NCBI GenBank assembly: GCA_035543115.1
Contig: DATKKF010000061.1
Coordinates: 1 to 64,000, forward strand
Source: RPRB01 sp035543115
GTDB lineage: Bacteria; Myxococcota; Myxococcia; Myxococcales; Myxococcaceae
Direction: 5' to 3'
DNA length: 64,000 nucleotides
A program made the translations under genes and the position numbers. Positions within the stretch are counted from its first letter, which is position 1; the number at the start of each line of letters is the position of its first letter. The notes beneath the pieces were generated by a model. It ran no database searches. It worked only from the letters and a program-made list of their open reading frames with translations, and had not been told where the DNA came from. Shown here one piece after another: positions 44,169 through 51,327 of this stretch.

Positions 44169-45420
44169 CCGAAGCAAGCCGCCCCGCGCCGCTCCGCCCC
44201 ACTGCGTCCAGCCCGAGCCGCATCGCCTCGCGGGCCAGCCACGGCGCGCGGATGCGCCAGCGCGGCTCGTTCACCACCACCGCCGCCACCGCCACCCTGG
44301 GCGCGTCCCGGGGGGCGAAGCCCACGAACCAGGAGTAGTCGCGGAAGGGGTTCCGGTCGGCGAGCGAGCCGGTCTTCCCCACCGCTCCCCGCAGCTCGCG
44401 GAGCCGGAAGAACCGCCGGGCGGTGCCGTGGGTCACGGTCTCCTCCATCATCCCGGTGAGCACCTCGGCGTGCTCCTCGCTGAGGACCCGCTCCGCATCC
44501 GCTGCGGCGGCCAGGTCACGCTCGAAGAGGATGGGCGCGCGCCACAGGCCGTGGTTCGCCGCCACCGAGGCGATGAGCGCGCCGTGCAGCGGCGAGAGGA
44601 ACACGTCGCCGAAGCCGGCCCCGGTGCGTGCCAGCTCCAGCGGCTCGTCGGGCACGGCGGCCAGCGACGGCTCGGTGGGGATGGCGAACGGGATGGGCCG
44701 GTTGAAGTGGAACAGGTCGGCCGCAGCGCGGAGCTTGTCGGCGTCGAGGTAGCGGTGGGTCAGCTTGGCGAAGACCACGTTGGCGCTCCGCCCCAGCGCC
44801 TCGGAGAGGCTCACGCACTGGCGATCCCGGCTGGAGTCGGCGAGCAGCGACTCGCTCACCCGCCGCTTCCCGCCGTGGTAGCAGGACTCGTCGTCGGGAC
44901 TGACGCCCTCGTCGAGCAGCGCGCTGGCGGTCACCAGCTTGAAGACGCTCGCCGCAGGAAACACCGCCTTCACCGGTAGCCCCCGGAGCCCGGGCGAGGC
45001 CTCGCTGTGCTCCACCATCGCCAGCACCCGCCCGGTGGATGGCTCGAGCACCACCACCGCCGCCCACGGCGTCTGGTACTCGGCGAGGGTGCGGGCGAGG
45101 CTCTCCTGGATGGAGGGAACGAGGGTGAGCGTCGCCTCCCCGTCCGGTCCGGTCACCACGTAGTGCGACCCGTCTCGGCGAGCACGCGAGAGCAGATCGT
45201 CGGCCGGGGTCAGCGGGCGCACCGAGGCGAGCGGCGGCGTCCTCATCCGGCTGGGCACCGCCGGCGGCGCGACGGCGGCGGCGGGTGTGGGTTCGGGCGT
45301 GTCGGCCGGAGCGGCGAGCCCCAGGGCTCCGGGAAGCATGGCGGGATCGAGCGCCTCGTCCTCGGGGGTGAAGCCGGTGAGCAACACGGCGAGGGACGCG
45401 AGGGGGAGCGCAGCGCGCAT
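44128..45420 (-). CDS. Penicillin-binding transpeptidase
   Basis: 430 residues with an N-terminal hydrophobic segment (ALPLASLAVLLTGFTP) for export or anchoring, a Pro/Ala-rich stretch, then a transpeptidase domain. The three catalytic motifs are present: SVFK (nucleophile Ser, in AASVFKLVTASAL), SAN (in LGRSANVVFAKL) and KTGS (in AVGKTGSLADRN). There is no glycosyltransferase or PBP dimerisation domain, so it is a small class B-like or D,D-transpeptidase protein. ATG 45420. Its 3' end overlaps the PATAN gene by 41 bases. Confidence 0.88.
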   Translation of the reverse strand: MRAALPLASLAVLLTGFTPEDEALDPAMLPGALGLAAPADTPEPTPAAAVAPPAVPSRMRTPPLASVRPLTPADDLLSRARRDGSHYVVTGPDGEATLTLVPSIQESLARTLAEYQTPWAAVVVLEPSTGRVLAMVEHSEASPGLRGLPVKAVFPAASVFKLVTASALLDEGVSPDDESCYHGGKRRVSESLLADSSRDRQCVSLSEALGRSANVVFAKLTHRYLDADKLRAAADLFHFNRPIPFAIPTEPSLAAVPDEPLELARTGAGFGDVFLSPLHGALIASVAANHGLWRAPILFERDLAAAADAERVLSEEHAEVLTGMMEETVTHGTARRFFRLRELRGAVGKTGSLADRNPFRDYSWFVGFAPRDAPRVAVAAVVVNEPRWRIRAPWLAREAMRLGLDAVGRSGAGRLASVSEARSAPARRTP

Positions 45421-45478
45421 GTTCCGCCATCGTACGATGGCACCCTGCACCCGGTGAAGACTTCTGCCGGTGTCCTCT

Positions 45479-45497
45479 GGTAGGCCCTGGGCCTACC
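45479..45497. promoter_or_regulatory. Perfect 19-base palindrome upstream of an ABC permease gene
   Basis: GGTAGGCCC, a central T, and GGGCCTACC: nine perfect base pairs about a one-base centre. It abuts the TTG start (45499) of the permease gene and lies 58 bases upstream of the divergent transpeptidase start. Such a symmetric site fits an operator for a dimeric regulator; as RNA it could also form a hairpin covering the start. Confidence 0.55.
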
Positions 45498-45498
45498 G

Positions 45499-46362
45499 TT
45501 GAGCCCCCTCCTCGAGACCCTGGCGGTGGCCCGCACCGAGCTGCTCCGGACCATCCGGAACGCCCGGGTGCTCGTTCTCCTCCTGCTCTTCGCCACCTCG
45601 ACCGCGCTGATCGGGCTGGTGGTGGGGCTGCTCACCCGCGGCCTGGACGCGCAGGGGCCCGAGGCTGCCGCGGCGGCCACCGCCCGCATCCTGGGCTTCC
45701 TCTCCGGCGAGGACGGCGCGGCCATCCAGCGCCTGTCCGAGCTCCCTCTCCTGGTGCCGCTGGTGTTCCGGGCGACGCTCTTCTTCCTTCCGCTCTTCAT
45801 CGCCCTGCTCGGGTACGACCAGCTCAGCGCCGAGCTGTCCACCGGCAGCATCCGCTACCTCGCGGTGCGGGCGCGGCGGGGGAGCATCCTCGCCGGCAAG
45901 TTCGTCGCCCAGGCGGTGGTCCTGGGAGTGCTCCTCGCGCTGGTGCTGGTGGGCCTCTTCGTCGCCGGCGCAGGTCTCCGTCCCGGGCTCGAGCCCCTTT
46001 CCTACGCCGCGGCGGCGGCCCGCTTCTGGGTCGGGGGGGTGGCGTTCGCCTTCGCTTACCTGGCGCTGACCGCGCTCTCCTCTGCGGTGACCACCAGCCC
46101 CGGCGGGAGCCTCCTCCTCAATGTGGGGGCGCTCTTCGGGTTCTGGCTCCTGGACGCCATCGGCGGCCGGGCGGCGCTGGTGCACCGCATGGGGGGGCCC
46201 GCCTCGTGGACCGAGGCCCTCCGCTGGGCGTCGCCCTCGGCGTACGCCTCCGGAGTGCTCGGCTCGTCGAGCGCGCTGCTCGGCTCTGCGGCGGCGTACG
46301 GGGTGTTCGGCGTCGTCTTCCTCGCCATCGCCTGGGCCGCCTTCCGGGCCAGGGACCTGTGA
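45499..46362 (+). CDS. ABC-2 type transporter permease
   Basis: 287 residues with six membrane segments, of the ABC-2 family (ARTELLRTIRNARVLVLLLLFATST, YLAVRARRGSILAGKFVAQAVVLGVLLALV, and a last hydrophobic pair). Exporter permease paired with the ATPase just downstream; substrate unknown. The reading frame begins with TTG 45499 directly after the palindrome, without a visible ribosome-binding site; an in-frame GTG at about 45523 (VARTELLRT) is an alternative start and would place the palindrome upstream of it. Confidence 0.8.
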   Translation: MSPLLETLAVARTELLRTIRNARVLVLLLLFATSTALIGLVVGLLTRGLDAQGPEAAAAATARILGFLSGEDGAAIQRLSELPLLVPLVFRATLFFLPLFIALLGYDQLSAELSTGSIRYLAVRARRGSILAGKFVAQAVVLGVLLALVLVGLFVAGAGLRPGLEPLSYAAAAARFWVGGVAFAFAYLALTALSSAVTTSPGGSLLLNVGALFGFWLLDAIGGRAALVHRMGGPASWTEALRWASPSAYASGVLGSSSALLGSAAAYGVFGVVFLAIAWAAFRARDL

Positions 46363-46367
46363 CCGCC

Positions 46368-47309
46368 ATGGACGCCGCGCTCAGACTCGATGGGGTGACC
46401 AAGCGCTACGGGAGGACGGTGGCGCTCGACCGGGTGAGCTTCCAGGTGCGCAGGGGGAGCTGTCACGGCCTCGTGGGGCCGAACGGAGCGGGCAAGACGA
46501 CCACCTTCGGTCTCGCCGCCGGGTTTCTCCGCCCCGGGGCCGGCACGGTCCGCATCCTGGGCAGAGACCCCCACGACCGGGGCACCTCGCGTCCCCGCTT
46601 CGGCGTGCTGCCCCAGGGCGCGGCCCTGCCCGCGTACCTCGACGTGGGCACCCTGCTCACGGCCTGGGCTCGGCTGTCCGGCGAGACGCGCCCCGAGGCC
46701 GCCGCCCACATCGCGCTCGAGCGGGTGGCCGTGCCCGAGGCCTGGGACGCCTCCCCGCGGGCGCTCTCGCACGGCGTGGCCAAGCGGGTGGCCCTGGCCC
46801 AGGCGCTCCTCGGGGAGCCCGCGCTCCTCCTTCTCGACGAGCCCACCGCCGGGCTGGATCCGCGGGCTGCGGCGGAGGTGCGCGCCCTCCTCGCCGGGCT
46901 TCGCGGCCAGCGGACGGTGATCATCAGCAGCCACAACCTCTCGGAGCTGGAGCAGCTGTGCGACGCGGTGACGGTGCTCGACCATGGCAGGGTGGTCCAG
47001 GACGGCACCCTCGCCGAGGTCACCCGGCGCGGCGCCGAGTTCTCGGTCCAGATCAGCCGGGGAGACGTGCCGCTGCCGGAGGTCCGGGTGCTGCCCGGGG
47101 TGGCCCAAGCGGACCTCTCGGCGTCCGGGCGGCTCTCGGTGCGGCTGTCGTCCGATGCCCCTCCGGCCGAGGACGTCATCGCCTCGGTGCTCGAGACGCT
47201 GCTCGCCCGCGGCGTGCGGATCACCGCCCTCACCCAGGGGAGCTCGCTCGAGCGGCGGGTGCTCGACGTGACCGCGGCGCCGCTCCACGGCGGACCCGCG
47301 GCGGGTTGA
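46368..47309 (+). CDS. ABC transporter ATP-binding protein
   Basis: 313 residues. Walker A GPNGAGKTT, signature LSHGVAKRVALAQ, Walker B LLLLDEPTAGLDP and H-loop ISSHN are all present. The C-terminal about 90 residues (after GTLAEV) form the extension seen in drug or Nod-factor exporters. ATG 46368; a GTG at 46359 would overlap the permease stop as GTGA. Its stop directly abuts the stop of the convergent PilZ gene (47309/47310). Confidence 0.87.
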   Translation: MDAALRLDGVTKRYGRTVALDRVSFQVRRGSCHGLVGPNGAGKTTTFGLAAGFLRPGAGTVRILGRDPHDRGTSRPRFGVLPQGAALPAYLDVGTLLTAWARLSGETRPEAAAHIALERVAVPEAWDASPRALSHGVAKRVALAQALLGEPALLLLDEPTAGLDPRAAAEVRALLAGLRGQRTVIISSHNLSELEQLCDAVTVLDHGRVVQDGTLAEVTRRGAEFSVQISRGDVPLPEVRVLPGVAQADLSASGRLSVRLSSDAPPAEDVIASVLETLLARGVRITALTQGSSLERRVLDVTAAPLHGGPAAG

Positions 47310-48320
47310 TCAGTCCGGGTAGAAGAGCGGTTCGCGCTCGGCGACGAAGCGGTGCAGGGCCTCGCCCGCCTCGGGGCCGAGCTCGAGGAAGCGCACACCC
47401 ACGCCGGGGAACAGTTCCGGCACCCGGTCGTCGATCTCGCGGGTCCAGCGCACCTCGCCCTTCACCGTGATGCGAGACCTCCCCGGGAGGGTGAAGGTCA
47501 GGTCCACCGGCGTGCCCACCGGCAAGAGATTGTGGGTGGCCACGAACACTCCACCCTCGCTCAGGTTGGTGCTGAAGCCGGTGAAGACGTTCGAGTCGCT
47601 CGACAGGTCGACCTGGGTCTGGATCGGGATGCGGGTGCCGTTCCGCCCAGAGTCGACCGCGATGGGCGCGGAGATCTTCCCCAGCGGCTGGGTCGCGGCC
47701 CGGGCGCGCGCGGGGCCGGCCGGCTCCGCGGGCTCGGCCCTGCGCTGCTCGGCGAGCACCGGGACGGCGGCGGGACGGGCCGCCGCGGCGTTCCGGGCCC
47801 GCTCGGCCACGGCCTGGGCCTCGCGCCGGGCACGGGCCTGCTCCTCCTGACGTCTTGCCGACTCGGCGCGCCGGGCCTCCTCGGCGGCAGCCTCCAGGCG
47901 CTCGAGCTCGGCGGCGTCGCGGGCCAGCCCCGCGCGATGCTCCTCGAGCGCCGAGGCGCTCGATTCGAGAAGCACCCGGGCCATCTCCACCGCCCGGGCC
48001 CGGGCGGCGAGCGCCTGGTTCCGCGCAGCGAGCGCCTGCGAGGAAGGTCCGGAGAGATCAGGAGACTCCAGGCGGTGACTGTGGAACCGGGCCAGGAGCC
48101 ACTCCGCCTGCGGTTGTCCGGTCTGCTCGAGCCGGGCGGCGCGGTTGCCCAACGCCTCCACCTCGGTGGACAGCAGAGCGATGGCGCGCGCCAGGGCCTC
48201 GGCGTCCACGGCGATCTCGCGCTCGGCGTCGAGGGCGGCCTGCTCGCGATCCAGGAGCCCGCCGTCGGCAGGTGCCGGGACCGGATCCACGCTGGGGACG
48301 GCTGCGGGGCGAAGTCTCAT
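47310..48320 (-). CDS. PilZ domain protein with N-terminal coiled coil
   Basis: 336 residues. Residues about 20-190 are a long charged coiled coil (ALARAIALLSTEVEALGNRAARLEQ, AAELERLEAAAEEARRAESARRQEEQARARREA), followed by an Ala/Pro linker. Residues about 225-330 are a PilZ domain with the c-di-GMP motif pair RNGTR and (T)NLSEGGVFV (RxxxR ... D/NxSxxG) and the end FLELGPEAGEALHRFV. Likely a c-di-GMP effector in motility or biofilm. ATG 48320. Confidence 0.87.
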   Translation of the reverse strand: MRLRPAAVPSVDPVPAPADGGLLDREQAALDAEREIAVDAEALARAIALLSTEVEALGNRAARLEQTGQPQAEWLLARFHSHRLESPDLSGPSSQALAARNQALAARARAVEMARVLLESSASALEEHRAGLARDAAELERLEAAAEEARRAESARRQEEQARARREAQAVAERARNAAAARPAAVPVLAEQRRAEPAEPAGPARARAATQPLGKISAPIAVDSGRNGTRIPIQTQVDLSSDSNVFTGFSTNLSEGGVFVATHNLLPVGTPVDLTFTLPGRSRITVKGEVRWTREIDDRVPELFPGVGVRFLELGPEAGEALHRFVAEREPLFYPD

Positions 48321-48365
48321 GGGCCCGAGGTCACTTCAAGCCCGGTGCCAGGACCCGGGGGGCCC

Positions 48366-48653
48366 TCATCCCGCGGTGTTGGACTCCTGCCCCCCCGGGG
48401 CGCCGGGAACCCAATCCCGTCCGCGCGAGGTGAGCTGGACCCGGATGCTCCACCCACTCGGACCCCGGTCCGCGGACAGCACGCGGTGGCCGAATCGCGT
48501 GCACCACGCGTCCACGTCCGGGCCGATCGCCGGGTCCGATCCACTGAGGTCCACCAGATCGCCGGCGTCGAGGCCGCGGGCGCACTCGGCGAGCCGCACG
48601 ATGGGGAGAGGACAGGGCAGCGCCCCGACCCGAAGCTGGACGACGCGGGCCAT
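48366..48653 (-). CDS. TusA/SirA-like sulfur-carrier protein
   Basis: 95 residues. The N-terminal TusA signature is present as LPCPLPIVRLAECARGLDAGD (Cys-Pro-x-Pro), where Cys carries persulfide sulfur in family members that deliver sulfur for tRNA thiolation or other uses. The C-terminal half (DVDAWCTRFGHRVLSADR) matches the rest of the fold. ATG 48653. Encoded 45 bases upstream of the PilZ gene and divergent from the tandem DsbA gene; a link to thiol chemistry is plausible. Confidence 0.8.
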   Translation of the reverse strand: MARVVQLRVGALPCPLPIVRLAECARGLDAGDLVDLSGSDPAIGPDVDAWCTRFGHRVLSADRGPSGWSIRVQLTSRGRDWVPGAPGGQESNTAG

Positions 48654-48711
48654 GCCGGAGTATTCCCTACCACGCCCGCCCCAGGCCTCTCGATGGGCGG
48701 AGCGACCCACC

Positions 48712-50076
48712 ATGAAAGTCAGCGCATTTCTCACCCTGCTCGTCGGGCTCGTCGTGGGCATCGCCATCGGCCGAGCCACCTCCAGCACCGCCCCCACCAC
48801 CGTCGCCCAGAGACCGGGCACCCCTCCTGCCCGCCAGCGGCCCGCCGCGGACACGACCGTCTTCCGGCTCCCCATCGAGGACTCCCCGGTGCGCGGCCCG
48901 GCCGATGCGCTGGTGACGGTGGTGGAGTTCAGCGACTACCAGTGCCCCTTCTGCCGCCAGGCGAACGCCACCGTGACCCAGGTGGAGAAGAAATACGCGG
49001 GGAAGGTGCGGCTGATCATGAAGCAGTTCCCGCTGGTGTCGCTCCACCCGCAGGCCATGCCCGCCGCCCGGGCCGCCGTCGCCGCGGGGATGCAGGGCCG
49101 GTACTGGGAGATGCACGACCGGCTGTTTGCCAGTCCGCAGCTCGACTCCGACACGCTCGAGCACTACGCCCGGGAGGTCGGACTGGACGTGGAGCGCTGG
49201 AAGCGGGACCAGAACGACCCGAAGGTCGCGGCCATCATCCAGCGGGACATGGACCTGGCCACCAACGTGAACGTCACCGGCACCCCGGCCTTCTTCGTCA
49301 ACGGTCGCCGGCTGCCAGGTGGCGCCGCGCCGCTGGACGCATTCAGCAGCCTCATCGACGAGGAGCTGGCAAAGGCCGAGGGAATGGTGCGGCAAGGTGT
49401 TCCGGCGGCCCAGGTGTACGCGAAGCTCCAGGAGAAGGCGGTGGCCTCCGCGGTTCCGCCCCCGGTGGTGAAGAAGGTGGACACGCCGGCGGACTCGCCC
49501 TCGTTCGGCCCCACGATGGCGAAGGTCACCATCGTCGAGTGGAGCGACTTCCAGTGCCCGTACTGCGCGCGCGCGGCGCCGATCGTGGAGCAAATCCGCC
49601 AGGCGTACCCGAAGGACGTTCGCTTCGTGTTCCGGCATCTGCCCTTGCCGATGCACCCCGACGCGCCGCTGGCCGCGCGGGCCGGCGTGGCTGCCCAGGC
49701 CCAGGGCAAGTTCTGGCAGATGCACGACTGGATGTACGCGCACCAGCACGACCTGAAGGAGGACCAGCTGGTCAAGGCCGCGGCCTCCTTCGGAATGGAC
49801 GTGGCGAGGTTCAAGGCCGCGCTGGCCGACCCCGCGACCGAGGCCCGGGTGGGCGCCGACAGGCAGGCCGCGAGCGCGGTCGGCGTCTCGGCGACCCCCA
49901 CCTTCTTCGTCAACGGCCGCGAGCACGTGGGCGGCATTCCGTTCGAGCAGCTCAAGGTGGAGATCGACCGGGAGATCGCCCGGGCGGACAAGCTCCTGTC
50001 CTCCGGGGTGAAGCCCGCCGACCTCTACGGACGGCTGGTGGCGGACTCCGCCGGCCCCTCCGGGGCCCGGAACTGA
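48712..50076 (+). CDS. Tandem DsbA-like thioredoxin-fold protein
   Basis: 454 residues with an N-terminal membrane anchor or signal (FLTLLVGLVVGIAIGRATS). Two DsbA-like domains follow in one chain: the first (about 60-235) with active site DYQCPFCRQ and a TGTPAFFVNGR cis-Pro loop, the second (about 260-430) with DFQCPYCAR and SATPTFFVNGR. Both CxxC pairs are intact. A periplasmic disulfide oxidoreductase or isomerase of DSBA (DUF953-like) type; internal duplication is clear. ATG 48712. Confidence 0.88.
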   Translation: MKVSAFLTLLVGLVVGIAIGRATSSTAPTTVAQRPGTPPARQRPAADTTVFRLPIEDSPVRGPADALVTVVEFSDYQCPFCRQANATVTQVEKKYAGKVRLIMKQFPLVSLHPQAMPAARAAVAAGMQGRYWEMHDRLFASPQLDSDTLEHYAREVGLDVERWKRDQNDPKVAAIIQRDMDLATNVNVTGTPAFFVNGRRLPGGAAPLDAFSSLIDEELAKAEGMVRQGVPAAQVYAKLQEKAVASAVPPPVVKKVDTPADSPSFGPTMAKVTIVEWSDFQCPYCARAAPIVEQIRQAYPKDVRFVFRHLPLPMHPDAPLAARAGVAAQAQGKFWQMHDWMYAHQHDLKEDQLVKAAASFGMDVARFKAALADPATEARVGADRQAASAVGVSATPTFFVNGREHVGGIPFEQLKVEIDREIARADKLLSSGVKPADLYGRLVADSAGPSGARN

Positions 50077-50108
50077 GCATCCGTCCAGCAAGCGCAGAGC
50101 CGGCTCGG

Positions 50109-50131
50109 CGTCGACGAGCGTCTCCTCGACG
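50109..50131. terminator. Hairpin between convergent dsbA-like and ridA genes
   Basis: CGTCGACGAG (50109-50118), loop CGT, and CTCCTCGACG (50122-50131) pair over ten bases with one mismatch. It sits 33 bases after the dsbA-like stop and 10 bases before the ridA stop. No T-run. Confidence 0.4.
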
Positions 50132-50140
50132 TCGAAGAAA

Positions 50141-50527
50141 TCAACCGACGGCGATCGCGTCGATCTCCACCCGGGCGCCCTTGGGGAGCGCGGCCACCTG
50201 CACCGTGGCCCTCGCCGGCGGTGCGGTCCGGAACGCCTGCCCGTAGACCTTGTTCACCGCCGCGAAGTCGGCGAGGTCGACCAGGTAGATGGTGCAGCGG
50301 ACGACGTGGTCGAAGGACACCCCGGCGGCGGTGAGCACCGCGCCGAGGTTCTTCATCACCTGCGCGGTCTGCGTGCTCACGTCCCCCGCCACCAGCTCGC
50401 CGGTCCCCGGGTCGAGAGGGATCTGCCCGGAGAGGAAGACCATCCGCGAGGCGGGCACGGCGATCGCCTGCGAGTAGGGGCCGATGGCCTTCGGAGCCTG
50501 CAAGGACTCGATGACGGATCGGTGCAT
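50141..50527 (-). CDS. ridA: RidA (YjgF/YER057c) family enamine/imine deaminase
   Basis: 128 residues, usual size. Hydrolyses reactive enamines and imines released by PLP enzymes such as threonine dehydratase. Family marks: KAIGPYSQAIAV, FLSGQIPLDPGTGELV, QTAQVMKNLGAVLTAAG, VRCTIYLVDLADFAAVNKVYGQAF and ARATVQVAALPKGARVEIDAIAV, including the conserved catalytic Arg. ATG 50527. Convergent with the tandem DsbA gene. Confidence 0.95.
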   Translation of the reverse strand: MHRSVIESLQAPKAIGPYSQAIAVPASRMVFLSGQIPLDPGTGELVAGDVSTQTAQVMKNLGAVLTAAGVSFDHVVRCTIYLVDLADFAAVNKVYGQAFRTAPPARATVQVAALPKGARVEIDAIAVG

Positions 50528-50716
50528 GGGCCGCCTGCTACTCCTCCCCACCCGGAGGGCGCAACCTGCAGGCCGCCCGCCGGGTGCACGCCACCCCGCA
50601 GCCCGCGGTTGACCCGTGGGACCGCTCGACCCGCCCGCTCTCAAGCCTGCGTCCCGCCTCGATCTCCACACGCTGCGCGCCCTGGGCCGGGCGTTGCAGG
50701 TGCACGGGTGCCCAGC

Positions 50717-51286
50717 ATGCCCACCCCGGCCCCGAACGCCCGAGATCCCCGCCTCGACATCTCCCAGGCCCGCCAGGTCCTCAAGGACGCCCTGCGGGCC
50801 CACGATGCGCGGGAGATCGTCCGCTGGCTGCAGGGGCACACCCACGAGCTCGCCCGGTCCCGCTTCTTCGAGCTGATGTTCTCGTTCGGCCCGCTCGCCG
50901 GGACCCTGTTGAACGCCGTCGGCCGGCTGGTCCCCGCCGAGCGGCGCCTGCTGGGCGAGGCGCTCGGTCGGGCCTTCGCCCTCGGTGCGATCCGTCCCGA
51001 GGACGTGCGCCGCGCCGTCCCCGAGCACTGGAGCGGCGCCGCGCCCGGCGACCCGCATCTGGGCCTCGCCGAGGTGCTCATCCTCACCGGCCGGCCGGCG
51101 ATGGTCAGCGTCTACCTCGAGCGCGAGCTGGAGATCTCCCGGAAGCCCCACGGCCAGGACCGGCAGCGCATTGCCGCGGCCCGGATGGCCTTCGTCGCGC
51201 TTCCCGCCGACCTGCGCGCCGAGATCGCGGGCCGGCACCCCGAGCTGTCGCCCACGCCCGCGATCGAAGGCGCCGAGGCAGCCTAA
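50717..51286 (+). CDS. Hypothetical protein
   Basis: 189 residues from ATG 50717 (MPTPAPNARDPRLDISQARQ). Predicted soluble and mostly helical, with GHTHELARSRFFELMFSFGPLAGTLLNAVGRLVPAERRLLGEALGRAFALG and EVLILTGRPAMVSVYLERELEIS. No recognised family or catalytic motif. It converges with rel. Upstream starts in the same frame give an Ala/Pro/Arg-rich extension that is unlikely to be coding. Confidence 0.65.
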   Translation: MPTPAPNARDPRLDISQARQVLKDALRAHDAREIVRWLQGHTHELARSRFFELMFSFGPLAGTLLNAVGRLVPAERRLLGEALGRAFALGAIRPEDVRRAVPEHWSGAAPGDPHLGLAEVLILTGRPAMVSVYLERELEISRKPHGQDRQRIAAARMAFVALPADLRAEIAGRHPELSPTPAIEGAEAA

Positions 51287-51327
51287 CGCCGCTGGAGCCT
51301 GTAGGGCGCTGACTGCGGCCGCCTGAC

